Part shown: one piece after another, positions 1-9,614 of the stretch
Position numbering within the stretch: position 1 is the first letter of the stretch
Layout: each line of letters begins with the position of its first letter
Source of the DNA: Anaerolinea thermophila
GTDB lineage: Bacteria; Chloroflexota; Anaerolineae; Anaerolineales; UBA4823
Direction: 5' to 3'
Assembly: GCA_020724505.1 (NCBI GenBank)
Contig: DYGV01000002.1
Span: 29,619 to 74,287, forward strand
Length of the DNA: 44,669 nt
Position numbers and translations under genes: made by a program
Notes under the pieces: model-generated
Seen by the model: the letters and a program-made list of their open reading frames with translations, nothing else
The model's database searches: none
What the model was told of the DNA's origin: nothing

Positions 1-345
1 TGTCGCGGGGTAGCCTTCGGGCATTCCCATTGCGGACGGTGAAACTATATTGCCGTTTTCATCGGATGGGCTTTCGGTATAAACGAGACGCTCGTTCGGA
101 ACGATCTCCTTGTATTCGCCGACTGTCCACATTTTCATACGGCCGTCGGGTGATGCCATGCAAATCAAGCGTCTGCCGCCGACTCGTAGGTCCATCTCGG
201 CAACAGGGGCGGTAAAGCCTTTCGGACCGTACCAGTTTTTAAAGTGGTTGGGATCCGCCCACATCTGCCAGATGAGATCCACATTGGCCTCCAATGTCCG
301 TTCGACAACAACTGCGTTCTCTTTGGAAGTAGTCAGATTACTCAT
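1..345 (-). CDS. SRPBCC/AHSA1-like (activator of Hsp90 ATPase homolog) protein, truncated by window edge
   Basis: Reverse-strand reading from ATG at 345: MSNLTTSKENAVVVERTLEANVDLIWQMWADPNHFKNWYGPKGFTAPVAEMDLRVGGRRLICMASPDGRMKMW..., typical AHSA1 pattern; start overlaps the end of the ArsR gene. Confidence 0.8.
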   Translation of the reverse strand, partial: MSNLTTSKENAVVVERTLEANVDLIWQMWADPNHFKNWYGPKGFTAPVAEMDLRVGGRRLICMASPDGRMKMWTVGEYKEIVPNERLVYTESPSDENGNIVSPSAMGMPEGYPAT

Positions 346-688
346 TGTTTTTCTCCTTTGGGTTGAGTTGGTTGATATAGTCATCCAATTGGTCAAAGCG
401 TTCCTCCCAGATGTGGCGGTATTGCTCTGTCCACTTGGAAATTTCCTGCAGGGGAGCGACGTTGATGGTGCAGGGACGGTACTGCGCTTTTTGTCCCTGT
501 ATGATCAGCCCTGCGTGCTCCAATACTTTAATATGTTTGGAAATGGCGGGTAGGCTCATATTGAATGGTTCTGCCAGTTCGTTCACGGTCGCTTCGCCTT
601 CCGCCAAACGCCCTAGGATGGCACGTCGTGTTGGGTTTGCCAATGCGGAAAAAGTTAGGTCTAGTTTGTCATCCTTGCTCCTGGTCAT
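338..688 (-). CDS. ArsR-family winged-helix transcriptional regulator
   Basis: LTFSALANPTRRAILGRLAEGEATVNELAEPFNMSLPAISKHIKVLEHAGLI: ArsR wHTH; operon-like overlap with AHSA1 gene. Confidence 0.9.
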   Translation of the reverse strand: MTRSKDDKLDLTFSALANPTRRAILGRLAEGEATVNELAEPFNMSLPAISKHIKVLEHAGLIIQGQKAQYRPCTINVAPLQEISKWTEQYRHIWEERFDQLDDYINQLNPKEKNNE

Positions 689-713
689 ATAAAATTCCTT
701 ATTTTACCAAATG

Positions 714-723
714 GTTAATTAAC
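714..723. promoter_or_regulatory. Perfect palindrome GTTAATTAAC upstream of arsR-like gene, candidate auto-operator
   Basis: 10-bp perfect palindrome 26 bp upstream of the ArsR start, in an AT-rich intergenic region. Confidence 0.4.
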
Positions 724-903
724 TTATAGGTATAATACAATGATGTGAATTATTTGTCAAGTAGCCTACCCGGCAGATATGAAATTGATGGGGATAAGAT
801 TTTTAGCAAAAGGATTATACGGTAAGAATTTTGGCAAGGTCTATCTCTATTGGGCAGAGCGTTGCACGCAGTGCGCGCATTAACCTTAGAAGGAGAAAAG
901 ACC

Positions 904-1347
904 GTGACAACTACAACCTATTCCCTGACAAAAATTAACGCCCGTAACCTCTCGTTAGGCGCCATTGGCGGACTTGTGGGAGGTGTGCCATTCGGCATGA
1001 TGATGGCAATGATGGGCATGATGCCGATGATCGGCATGTTGATCCGAGTGGAAAACGCCACCGTGGGCTGGGTCGTCCACCTGGTAATCAGCGTGGTAGT
1101 CGGTGCGCTTTATGGTCACTTTGCCCCCGCCTTCTCGCAAACATGGAAATCCGCCACAATAGCAGGCGTAGTCTATGGCGTGATCTGGTGGGTGCTGGGC
1201 GCACTGATTCTGATGCCCGCCATGCTCGGCATGTTCCAGATGATCTTCGTCATTGGGCAGACGCAGTGGCTCAGCTTGATGGGTCACATCATTTACACAA
1301 CGATCACAGCCTGGGTGTTCAAAGCGCTGATTGATCGTGGCGGATAG
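904..1347 (+). CDS. Small multi-pass membrane protein, Met/Gly-rich
   Basis: GTG start preceded by AAGGAGAAAAG; ~147 aa hydrophobic with MMMAMMGMMPMIGM tract. Confidence 0.7.
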   Translation: MTTTTYSLTKINARNLSLGAIGGLVGGVPFGMMMAMMGMMPMIGMLIRVENATVGWVVHLVISVVVGALYGHFAPAFSQTWKSATIAGVVYGVIWWVLGALILMPAMLGMFQMIFVIGQTQWLSLMGHIIYTTITAWVFKALIDRGG

Positions 1348-1448
1348 ACTTGGGGCGAACCAATACACTTCAATTACAATAGCATAGATCCCGCAGGTTG
1401 AATGCACGAATTTCTGTGACACACCTGCGGGAAATCTTTTAATGCGAG

Positions 1449-2672
1449 ATGTCGATGAAAAATATCCCTTCCTCAAACAAATGGCGGACTCTCCTCCTGC
1501 TGGCTTTCGCCGAATTGCTTGGCATGTCGGTCTGGTTTTCAGCGTCGGCAGTCGTCCCTGCGTTGACACAAGCCTGGTCGTTGACCGATTCGGGGCGCGC
1601 CTGGTTGACGATGTCGGTACAGATCGGTTTTGTGGTCGGGGCGTTTGGTTCGGCGCTCTTCAATCTCTCTGACCTCATCCCTGCCCGCCGCTTTTTTACG
1701 GCATCTGCAATGCTGGCGGCAATATCAACTGCCCTGATCCCGTTGATCGCGTTCAATCTATTTCCTGCGCTGATCCTTCGTTTTCTTACTGGTTTATTTC
1801 TCGCAGGTGTTTACCCCGTTGGTATGAAAATCATGGCAACCTGGACTCAAAAGGATCGCGGGCTTGGCATCGGTCTCCTGGTTGGCGCTCTCACGATTGG
1901 TTCTGCTGCGCCTCACCTTCTCAATGCTTTTGGCGGGGTGAACGACTGGAAGTCCGTTATGTTGTGGGCAGCAACGCTGGCAGGAAGCGGCGGTTTGATC
2001 GCATTGCTTTTTGTAGAAGAAGGTCCGTATAAAACTTCTTTACCAAAATTCAATTGGAAATACGTTGGTGAAATCTTCACCGAACGACCACTTCTCATGG
2101 CGAACCTGGGCTATCTCGGTCATATGTGGGAGTTGTATGCCATGTGGGCGTGGGTTCCTGTTTTTCTGAGCGCGAGTTTCAAACTTACGGGACAAAACCC
2201 AACCTTTGCAGGTCTGGCGGCGTTTGCGACGATAGGCATGGGCGGAGTCGGGAGTCTGGCGGCGGGTCAACTTGCAGATCGGCTGGGCAGGACGAAGGTC
2301 ACGATTGCCGCGTTGCTCGTCAGCGGAACATGCGCGTTGTGCGTGGGATTCTTCTTCGGGCAGAATCCCATCTGGCTGATTCTCATCTGCCTCATCTGGG
2401 GCTTTGCCGTCGTTGCCGACTCCGCCCAGTTTTCCGCCGCCATCAGCGAGATGTGTCGGACGGAATACACTGGCACTGCCCTGACTCTACAAACCAGCCT
2501 GGGCTTTCTCCTGACCCTTATCACCATCCGCCTCATCCCGACGCTCGAAGGCTGGTTCGGCTGGCGCTGGGCATTTTCCTTTCTGACGATTGGTCCCGCG
2601 CTTGGCATATGGGCGATGTACACATTGCGAAAGCTGCCAGAAGCAAAATCTCTGGCTGGGGGAAAGGGATAA
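1449..2672 (+). CDS. MFS transporter
   Basis: 407 aa, ~12 hydrophobic helices, GQLADRLGRTK MFS loop motif. Confidence 0.85.
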   Translation: MSMKNIPSSNKWRTLLLLAFAELLGMSVWFSASAVVPALTQAWSLTDSGRAWLTMSVQIGFVVGAFGSALFNLSDLIPARRFFTASAMLAAISTALIPLIAFNLFPALILRFLTGLFLAGVYPVGMKIMATWTQKDRGLGIGLLVGALTIGSAAPHLLNAFGGVNDWKSVMLWAATLAGSGGLIALLFVEEGPYKTSLPKFNWKYVGEIFTERPLLMANLGYLGHMWELYAMWAWVPVFLSASFKLTGQNPTFAGLAAFATIGMGGVGSLAAGQLADRLGRTKVTIAALLVSGTCALCVGFFFGQNPIWLILICLIWGFAVVADSAQFSAAISEMCRTEYTGTALTLQTSLGFLLTLITIRLIPTLEGWFGWRWAFSFLTIGPALGIWAMYTLRKLPEAKSLAGGKG

Positions 2673-2681
2673 TCTCAACCC

Positions 2682-2712
2682 TTGACCTTCCAGTGACTGG
2701 AAGGTGTACACT
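2682..2712 (+). promoter_or_regulatory. MerR-type promoter/operator: TTGACC -35, 19-bp spacer, TACACT -10, spacer dyad CCTTCCAGT-G-ACTGGAAGG
   Basis: -35 at 2682-2687, -10 at 2707-2712 (19 bp apart), perfect 9-bp inverted repeat at 2686-2704. Confidence 0.85.
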
Positions 2713-2736
2713 GGTTTTGCCTTGCAAGGAGCGAGC

Positions 2737-3147
2737 ATGAAAATTCAAGAGTTGACAAAAAGCACAGGCATAAGCGCCAAGACAATTCGCTATTACGAAG
2801 GGATTGGTATCTTGCCTGCACCTGCCCGCACCGAAAATAACTATCGCCGCTATACCGAACAGGATGTAGAACGTTTGCGTCTCGTGGCAGGTGCACGGCG
2901 GCTGGATTTGTCTTTGGATGACATTCAGGAAATCATTGCTCTGCGTGATCGCCGCGAAGCGCCGTGCCGTGTGTTGCTGGAGCGGTTGGAACACAAAGCC
3001 GATGAAATTGCCGAACGTATCCTTGAATTGAAGCGGCTTGAGCATGAACTGCGCGAACTGTACGCGCTCGGTTCAACCTTCCCTGTGGATGATGTGGAAG
3101 GCAAGCATTGCGTCTGTCACCTTGTAAGCGAACATGCCAAAGAGTAG
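2737..3147 (+). CDS. merR: MerR-family regulator of the mercury-resistance operon
   Basis: MKIQELTKSTGISAKTIRYYEGIGILPAPARTENNYRRY MerR HTH; Cys at APCRVLL and C-terminal KHCVCH; followed by merF/merA. Confidence 0.8.
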   Translation: MKIQELTKSTGISAKTIRYYEGIGILPAPARTENNYRRYTEQDVERLRLVAGARRLDLSLDDIQEIIALRDRREAPCRVLLERLEHKADEIAERILELKRLEHELRELYALGSTFPVDDVEGKHCVCHLVSEHAKE

Positions 3148-3156
3148 GAGCAATGT

Positions 3157-3387
3157 ATGTCAAATCTATTCAAGAATTTCAATCCGCTCAAAACGGGAAT
3201 CATTGGCTCGCGCGTCGCCGCCCTGTGCTGTTTCACCCCCATTCTGGTTATCCTGTTAAGTACACTGGGAGTGAGTTGGCTAACGGGTTATCTCGATTAT
3301 GTGCTTTTTCCAGTGATGTTTATCTTTATTGGTCTGACTGCTTATGGTCTTTATCGCCAATCAAAATCAAAAGCCACAAACGAATAA
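3157..3387 (+). CDS. merF: MerF-like mercury transport protein
   Basis: 76 aa: GIIGSRVAALCCFTPILVILLSTLGVSWLTGYLDYVLFPVMFIFIGLTAYGLYRQ matches the MerF pattern (CC pair in TM1). Confidence 0.8.
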   Translation: MSNLFKNFNPLKTGIIGSRVAALCCFTPILVILLSTLGVSWLTGYLDYVLFPVMFIFIGLTAYGLYRQSKSKATNE

Positions 3388-3407
3388 CTCTGTCTTCGGA
3401 GAAATAA

Positions 3408-4277
3408 ATGTGGATTCTTCTTGCCTTGAGCGCAGCAACGCTGACTTCCTTCAACCCCATTCTTTATAAGCGAATATTGAAAGATGCAGACTCGTTGATC
3501 GTTGTGTGGGGCGTTACCCTGCTGGCATTGCCGTTGTTGGGTTTGTTTGCGATTGCACTCACACCGCAATTTCCCAAAGTGGATCGGCTATTTGCGATTG
3601 GCGTGTTGGGGTCGGCAGGCATGAATGCTGTGGCGCATCTTGCTTCAACGCGCGCATTGAAACTGGCGGATGTTTCATTGGTCACGCCGTTGCTGATCTT
3701 TAGCCCAGTATTTACTGTGTTGATTTCTGCTTTCTTTCTCGGCGAGATTCCCTCTCTGCGCGGATTGGTCGGCGTGGGACTGGTTCTCCTTGGGGCATAT
3801 TGGCTCAATTATCGTTCAGGCACAAATTGGTTCACGCCGTTCAAATCGCTTGCCTTCACACCCGCTGTTGCACTTGTTCTGCTGGCTGGATTGCTCTGGG
3901 CAATTACACCGCTATTGGAGAAAACAGCCATCCTGCATACAAACCCAGAAAGCCCGCGCTTTGCGGCATTCGTAGTAGACGCTCTCTTAACCATCACATT
4001 AACTCCAGCGGTCATTGCGCGCGGCAAGTCAGCCATTATCAAACTTTCTCTCCATCGCCGTGAATTTTTTCTTGCAGGTCTGATCGCGGGCATTGCGCCC
4101 GTGTTGGGGTATACCGCGTTCAGCCTCGGCTTCGTTGGATACGTAACAACACTTTTCAAGCTCAGCGCGCTGATGACTGTGTTCTGGGGTTTTCTCTTTC
4201 TCAAAGAAGGCGGGATGACGCAACGATTGCCCGCTTCATTGGTGATGGTGACAGGCGTCATCCTGATCGCGTCGTAA
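3408..4277 (+). CDS. EamA/DMT-family transporter
   Basis: 289 aa, ~10 TM; ...STRALKLADVSLVTPLLIFSPVFTVLISAFFLGE EamA pattern; lies between merF and merA. Confidence 0.8.
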   Translation: MWILLALSAATLTSFNPILYKRILKDADSLIVVWGVTLLALPLLGLFAIALTPQFPKVDRLFAIGVLGSAGMNAVAHLASTRALKLADVSLVTPLLIFSPVFTVLISAFFLGEIPSLRGLVGVGLVLLGAYWLNYRSGTNWFTPFKSLAFTPAVALVLLAGLLWAITPLLEKTAILHTNPESPRFAAFVVDALLTITLTPAVIARGKSAIIKLSLHRREFFLAGLIAGIAPVLGYTAFSLGFVGYVTTLFKLSALMTVFWGFLFLKEGGMTQRLPASLVMVTGVILIAS

Positions 4278-4302
4278 TTCTGTTTAATCGCAGGAGTTCA
4301 AA

Positions 4303-5736
4303 ATGGAAAATGAATTCGACCTTGTAATTCTAGGTTCAGGCTCCACCGCCTTTGCCGCGGCAATCCGCGCGGCGGAACTGGACAGGACCGCCGCCATGAC
4401 CGAAATGCGGACGCTGGGCGGAACGTGCGTCAATCGGGGCTGCCTTCCGAGCAAGAATCTCATCGAAGCGGCGCGCATTGTCTGGGAGGCGGCGCATCCG
4501 CGCTATAAGGGACTCAAGTCCGCCAAAATGGATTTCAACTTTGCGGAACTGATCTCCCAAAAGCAGGATGTCGTTCATGCCTATCGAGATAAAAAATATC
4601 AATCCATTTTGACGGACGATGACAACATCAAGGTCTTTGAAGGCAAGGCGGAATTGATTGACGCGCACACTGTCCGCATGGGAGAAAGCATCTTAAGCGG
4701 CGACCAGATTCTCGTCGCGACAGGGACGCGTCCTGTCATCCCCCAGATTGAAGGCTTGGACAATGTGCCTTATCTCACCTCCGACCTGCTCACTTCAGAC
4801 GAAGCGCAGGAGTTAAAGGAACTGCCTGAATCGCTGGTCATCGTCGGCGCGGGATATATCGCGCTCGAACTGGGGCAGATGTTCCACCGCTTCGGAACGC
4901 GCGTCACGATTTTGGAACGCAGTCAGGTCATCCTGCCGCGCTATGAACCCGAAGTATCGGATTCGTTGACGTTCATTCTGCGCAAGGAAGGATTGAAAAT
5001 TGTTACTGAAGCGCAGGTCACGCGCGTTTCTCATAACTCCCAAAATGAAATCGAAGTGACGGCAAACGTGGGCGGGAAGGCGCAAACATTCAAGGCGCAG
5101 AAACTTCTGATTGCCGCAGGTAGACAGCCGAACACCGATGGCATTGGCTTGGAGAAAGTCGGCGTGCAATTGGATGAACATGGTTTTGTGAAGGTGAACG
5201 ACGAACTGCAAACCAGCGCCCCAAACATCTGGGCGGCAGGCGATGTAATTGGGAATCAGACTGAAAGCCAGCCTGCCACACCTGTCGGCGCGCATGACGG
5301 CGTGATCGTTGCAAAGAATGCGCTTGCAGGCGCGCATCAAATGATTGACCATCGTGTGATCCCGCGTGTAATTTTCACTGACCCACAGGTGGCGGTTGTC
5401 GGTCAGACAGATGAGGAAGTTGTCGGTTCAGGTGTGCGTTGTTGGTGCGGAACAATTCCGCTGGAATATGTCCCACGTGGAGGCGCGACCCATCAAACCG
5501 ACGGCATTGCCAAAATCGTGATTGACCGCGACACACAGGAAGTGAAGGGCGTCTCGCTGGTCATGCCCAACGCAGGAGAAGTGATCCACGAGGCGGCGAT
5601 GGCGATGCGCTTTCGCGCCAGACTAGAGGACTTCATTGACATGATTCACGTCTATCCCACAATGGCGGAGGCATTGAAGATCGCGGCGATTTCGTACTTC
5701 AAAGACCCCGCCAAGTTATCGTGCTGCGCGGAATAG
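4303..5736 (+). CDS. merA: Mercuric(II) reductase (no N-terminal HMA domain)
   Basis: [14 protein letters not shown] redox site, FAD/NAD Rossmann motifs, diagnostic C-terminal KLSCCAE vicinal Cys pair. Confidence 0.92.
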   Translation: MENEFDLVILGSGSTAFAAAIRAAELDRTAAMTEMRTLGGTCVNRGCLPSKNLIEAARIVWEAAHPRYKGLKSAKMDFNFAELISQKQDVVHAYRDKKYQSILTDDDNIKVFEGKAELIDAHTVRMGESILSGDQILVATGTRPVIPQIEGLDNVPYLTSDLLTSDEAQELKELPESLVIVGAGYIALELGQMFHRFGTRVTILERSQVILPRYEPEVSDSLTFILRKEGLKIVTEAQVTRVSHNSQNEIEVTANVGGKAQTFKAQKLLIAAGRQPNTDGIGLEKVGVQLDEHGFVKVNDELQTSAPNIWAAGDVIGNQTESQPATPVGAHDGVIVAKNALAGAHQMIDHRVIPRVIFTDPQVAVVGQTDEEVVGSGVRCWCGTIPLEYVPRGGATHQTDGIAKIVIDRDTQEVKGVSLVMPNAGEVIHEAAMAMRFRARLEDFIDMIHVYPTMAEALKIAAISYFKDPAKLSCCAE

Positions 5737-5761
5737 GCACAATTTTTGGAAATGAAAATGC

Positions 5762-5786
5762 GGGTTGATTCCAGCCCTCTTTTTTC
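5762..5786 (+). terminator. Rho-independent terminator of the mer operon
   Basis: GGGTTG-ATTC-CAGCCC stem (one GU) followed by TCTTTTTTC. Confidence 0.6.
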
Positions 5787-5812
5787 ATTCACCCAAACAG
5801 GATCCCTGACGG

Positions 5813-6388
5813 TTACGAAAATTTTCTTTTGAATTGCTGAATGAGTTTCGGTAAAAACAGATACCCCAATAACACGATATTGATTCCCAACTCGACCCAG
5901 AAGAATTGACTCGCGTAATGTGCCCTGTCCCAGTAACTGACAGGACTATTGAAGCGCGTATGCCAATCAAAAGGGAAGAAGAGCACGGGACCATCGTTGT
6001 AATGAGTGAAGATGTCAATCACGGAATGCACCATGCAGCCAAAGACAAAGGATAGCCACCAATGTCCACGTGTGTTGGGTTGGTTTCTATGGCGCCAGAG
6101 AAAAATGGCATACAACAGCAAGGCGGTTGGCGAATGCAGCAAATTATGGCTGGCGACCCACAATGGATTGTTGAAGTACAGATTGTCAAATGCGTTGTTC
6201 ATCATTCCAGATACTGGCTGGGTGGCAACATGGCGGTTGTAAAGAAAATACCCAATCGACAATAACCCAAGTGGAATATCAGGTGCGACAGAACCCCACA
6301 GAAAAGGGGATTTGGCTAGTTTGAACTTTGTTCCAATCCTTTTCTCAATGGCGGCATTGATAACAAGATGAGTGGGAAATGTGTTCAA
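5813..6388 (-). CDS. Membrane protein of the YdjM/DUF4184-like metal-dependent hydrolase type
   Basis: MNTFPTHLVINAAIEKRIG...SVAPDIPL...HNLLHSPTALLL...GCMVHSVIDIFTHYNDGP: His/Asp motifs typical of this group. Confidence 0.55.
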   Translation of the reverse strand: MNTFPTHLVINAAIEKRIGTKFKLAKSPFLWGSVAPDIPLGLLSIGYFLYNRHVATQPVSGMMNNAFDNLYFNNPLWVASHNLLHSPTALLLYAIFLWRHRNQPNTRGHWWLSFVFGCMVHSVIDIFTHYNDGPVLFFPFDWHTRFNSPVSYWDRAHYASQFFWVELGINIVLLGYLFLPKLIQQFKRKFS

Positions 6389-6918
6389 AATGTTTTCAAC
6401 ACCTTCAGCAACGCATCCACAGACGGTCTGTCTGTCGGATCGTGACTCGGATGGACGAGACGCAGGATGCCATCCTTATCCACAATGAAGTCGCCGCCGA
6501 GTTGGGATGTATCGTCGCCGTGGGAGTCGTAGAATGTGCCGCGCTGAAACCAGCGTTTGATGTAAACCCAGACTACGCGGGGATGCCATGAACGCCAACG
6601 GGAGCGTTCGAGTCGGTAGGCTTTGTAGATTGTTCGGTCGTGGTCAACGAGGACAGTGAATGTATGACAGACTTCATCCAGCCATTGTTGGAGCGCGGGA
6701 AGCGTTCCAAAGGAAATGATGAAGACGCGTGTATTGAGTTCTGCAAATTCTTCCTGGCGCGCGCACAACTGTGCGGCATGTTCGCGGCAGGGAATTCAGC
6801 CGAGGTGACGGAGGAAAACTAACAGGGCGTTTCCGTTTTTGAGTACATCGCTAAGTGTGACTTGTTCGCCGTCGAGGGTTTGCATGGTGAAGTCGGGGGC
6901 TGGTGAATTGAGTTTCAT
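6385..6918 (-). CDS. Peroxiredoxin-like (AhpC/TSA-type) selenoprotein candidate; in-frame TGA at 6796-6798 read as Sec (U41)
   Basis: Continuous frame from ATG at 6918: MKLNSPAPDFTMQTLDGEQVTLSDVLKNGNALLVFLRHLG-U-IPCREHAAQLCARQEEFAELNTRVFIISF...; TGA is at the usual Cys of FLRHxGCxxCRE; downstream SECIS-like stem-loop. ORF track begins only after the TGA. Confidence 0.85.
6755..6798 (-). promoter_or_regulatory. Candidate bacterial SECIS element of the peroxiredoxin-like gene
   Basis: 5'-UGA AUUC CCUG C CGCG AACAUGC CGCAC AGUU GUGCG CGCG C CAGG: nested stems, apical loop AGUU with G at position 2. Confidence 0.65.
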
Positions 6919-7540
6919 GTGTCAGGTTCCAAGTCTCAGGTGTCAAGTTTTGTTTTGCCCATAGAAGTCGTTGAACAATAGTGACGAATACAAACGCGGC
7001 AAATATGGAAAACAATACCGTGATGTATGTGGGAAAGAGCAGGAAGATTCCATAAGCGATGATCGTTTCAAATCCGCCGATGAGACCTGCTGGCATGACG
7101 ATGGCGGTTTGTGTATCGGGCGTATGTAAGGCGCGTTTTTCAAGAATAGCGGCGAGATACATCCACGAGGCAGAGTTGATGTAGAAGGACGCGAGCATTA
7201 AGGCTAAGGCGAGATAACGCTCCATCGTCGGCGAACCAGCTACCAGTCCAATGGGAAGCGCGGCGTAGACGATGAAATCGGTCAGGATGTCCACGTATCC
7301 GCCGAAGTCGGATTGCCTGTCGTGCAGACGCGCGATCAAGCCGTCGAGCCCATCCAGGACGCGGTTGAGAATCCAAAATCCAAGTGCAACGAAATAGGAT
7401 TGGGTGAAAGCGAACCACGCGGCGAGCAGACCTGCAACAAGAGCGAGGATAGTAATAAGGATGGGGGGGACGCGGCTCAAACTCTGCGCAAGCGGCGCAC
7501 CAACTTGATCCTTGAATTTGCGAAGAGGTGTATCGAGCAT
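6851..7540 (-). CDS. CDP-alcohol phosphatidyltransferase family protein
   Basis: LDGLDGLIARLHDRQSDFGGYVDILTD matches DG(x2)AR(x8)G(x3)D(x3)D; multi-TM. Confidence 0.88.
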   Translation of the reverse strand: MLDTPLRKFKDQVGAPLAQSLSRVPPILITILALVAGLLAAWFAFTQSYFVALGFWILNRVLDGLDGLIARLHDRQSDFGGYVDILTDFIVYAALPIGLVAGSPTMERYLALALMLASFYINSASWMYLAAILEKRALHTPDTQTAIVMPAGLIGGFETIIAYGIFLLFPTYITVLFSIFAAFVFVTIVQRLLWAKQNLTPETWNLTHETQFTSPRLHHANPRRRTSHT

Positions 7541-9250
7541 CTATTTTTTCCTGATTTGCCACGCGAGGCGGGCTTGAGATTTACGTCTGCGATTCAAGGC
7601 GGGAACGGAATATTTCAACTGATCATCAATCGCTTTCTTCAATAATTCCGGCATGGATTTCTCGCCAAAGAAATGTTTGCGATATTCGCCGCTGCCCATG
7701 AATCCCACACGGCGGCTGAGCAGATTGAAACGCAGTTTGTTGTCGGGCAGATGATTTTTCCCATTGAGCAAATCCTTGAAGGCGGATGACATCCACGGGA
7801 AACGCTCGAACTGTTTCTTGATCTCGGCGACCGTACGATCCACATCCGCTTCATCTTCGGGGTTGACCTGATCCATCAAGGCGTCGATCTTTTCCTGAAT
7901 CTCGAAGAAGAGTGGAAAGCCGCCGCCTGCCAGTTTATGCCCCCGCATGAGTTGGATGTACTCATCCCGATTATTGGCGCGATAGCGATTCGTGATCAGA
8001 CTCAAATATTCAAGATATGCACCGAGCAGCCAGAGCACTTCATATACATTCCAGAGTTTGAAATTGTGCCATGACTTGAATGAGCTTGCCACAATACGGT
8101 CATGCATGTTGATGTAATCCAGCGTGATCGGCTCGAGTGAAGAAAATGCCTTGGCTGAATAATCGCCCGTTTGTTTGGCTTTCAACAGCAAATCGGCGAT
8201 AAGAAAAATTTGCGCGTGAGTGACGTACAACCCTTTCGAGTAGAGCGGGTCAATGAACCCTGCGGCGTGAGCGAGCAAAGCGAATCTATCGCCGACAATG
8301 TGATGTGCGGAATATTGCAGGCGGTTAATTCTCCTCCAATCGCGGACGGGTTTGGCGTTTTTCAGTTGCGCTTCCATATCGGGGAATTGCTGGATGAATT
8401 CGCGGAATTCCTCCTCGGGAGTCAAATCGTCCCGTTGCGGGTACAGGCGCGGATCAAGTTGCAGACCCACACTGCACAAAGGATTTGTGGAAGCAGGATG
8501 ATTATTGAACGGAATGATCCACAGCCAGCCACCCTTGAAGATATGATGAAGCGTCCCTTGTGAAAGCGGGTATGGATGTCCGTAATCCTGATGAGGCATG
8601 GTCACTTCGTTGAAACCGGGCACATCGATCATGTGCGTAAAGATGGTGCGGGAGTGTGACATCAGGTCGCGGTGGCGCCAGTTGAATTTCTGCGCCAGAA
8701 TGGATTTCATCCCACCCGCGTCGATGATGTATTCGGCGCGATAAGGCTTATCCTTGCTGGTGATGATCTCCACACCATCAAGCTGGACGTTGATATCTTT
8801 TATGAAGGTGTTTTGTAAGATCGTTGCACCGTAAGAGATGGCAACCGAAGTCAGGAAGTAATCCGAGTCCTGCCGCGTGATATGAATCTCATGTCCGTAG
8901 GGCATTTTAGGAATCACGGCTTGCAGGGTTTTGCGCGGGTCAACTCTTTGACCTGGGGTGTGATGCACGAAACTGAAATGACGCTTCACTCCGTGTTGCG
9001 TACCGATATAGTTGTAAAAGTTTTCAGAGGAATAATAGGCAAGTTCGGGCACATCGTAAAATTCCGCCAGCGCGCGCATGGCTTCGGATGTTTCCAGAAT
9101 CATCGACTCGCCGATGGTGAAGCGGGGATGCTGTCCGCCCTCAAAGACAATCACAGACAAGCCCTGGCGAGCCAACACGCTCGCCAGGGTCGAACCGCCG
9201 ATGCCAGAGCCAATGATGGCGACATCATATTTCTTTTGTTCATTTGCCAT
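7541..9250 (-). CDS. FAD-dependent oxidoreductase of the flavin halogenase / geranylgeranyl-reductase superfamily
   Basis: N-terminal [39 protein letters not shown] resembles the halogenase WxWxIP motif; [21 protein letters not shown]. Confidence 0.75.
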   Translation of the reverse strand: MANEQKKYDVAIIGSGIGGSTLASVLARQGLSVIVFEGGQHPRFTIGESMILETSEAMRALAEFYDVPELAYYSSENFYNYIGTQHGVKRHFSFVHHTPGQRVDPRKTLQAVIPKMPYGHEIHITRQDSDYFLTSVAISYGATILQNTFIKDINVQLDGVEIITSKDKPYRAEYIIDAGGMKSILAQKFNWRHRDLMSHSRTIFTHMIDVPGFNEVTMPHQDYGHPYPLSQGTLHHIFKGGWLWIIPFNNHPASTNPLCSVGLQLDPRLYPQRDDLTPEEEFREFIQQFPDMEAQLKNAKPVRDWRRINRLQYSAHHIVGDRFALLAHAAGFIDPLYSKGLYVTHAQIFLIADLLLKAKQTGDYSAKAFSSLEPITLDYINMHDRIVASSFKSWHNFKLWNVYEVLWLLGAYLEYLSLITNRYRANNRDEYIQLMRGHKLAGGGFPLFFEIQEKIDALMDQVNPEDEADVDRTVAEIKKQFERFPWMSSAFKDLLNGKNHLPDNKLRFNLLSRRVGFMGSGEYRKHFFGEKSMPELLKKAIDDQLKYSVPALNRRRKSQARLAWQIRKK

Positions 9251-9254
9251 ACAG

Positions 9255-9596
9255 TTATGCTCTCACTGGAGCTTTGAGCAACCCATCCACCTTGGCTTTG
9301 ATAGCGGGAGCGGGCGCGGCACCAACGATGGTATCCCTGACCAACCCATCCCTGATAAAGAGCAGGGTTGGAATCCCTTGTATGCCATATTTCATCGCCC
9401 ATTGCGGATTCTCATCCGTATTGACCTTGGCGATGGTCAGTTTGTCTCCGTACTCTGCGGCTAATTTTTCTAGGACAGGTGCGATCATTTTACAGGGGGT
9501 ACACCAGGGCGCCCAGAAATCCACAACCACAGGGGTAGTCGATTTAATGACCGTGGTTTCAAATTCAGCATCAGTTATATGTAAGGGTGTATTCAT
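9255..9596 (-). CDS. Thioredoxin
   Basis: [26 protein letters not shown]...[14 protein letters not shown]. Confidence 0.92.
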   Translation of the reverse strand: MNTPLHITDAEFETTVIKSTTPVVVDFWAPWCTPCKMIAPVLEKLAAEYGDKLTIAKVNTDENPQWAMKYGIQGIPTLLFIRDGLVRDTIVGAAPAPAIKAKVDGLLKAPVRA

Positions 9597-9614
9597 TTTG
9601 GTTCTCCTTGTTGT

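Noticed and set aside
955-1569. 204-aa minus-strand ORF
   Set aside because: Antisense shadow of the membrane-protein and MFS genes; His/Asp-rich low-complexity translation (HADHRHHAHHCHHHAE) typical of reverse-frame artefacts.
2126-2740. 204-aa plus-strand ORF overlapping the MFS gene
   Set aside because: Out-of-frame overlap with a clear MFS transporter; Cys/Arg/His-rich composition without family motifs.
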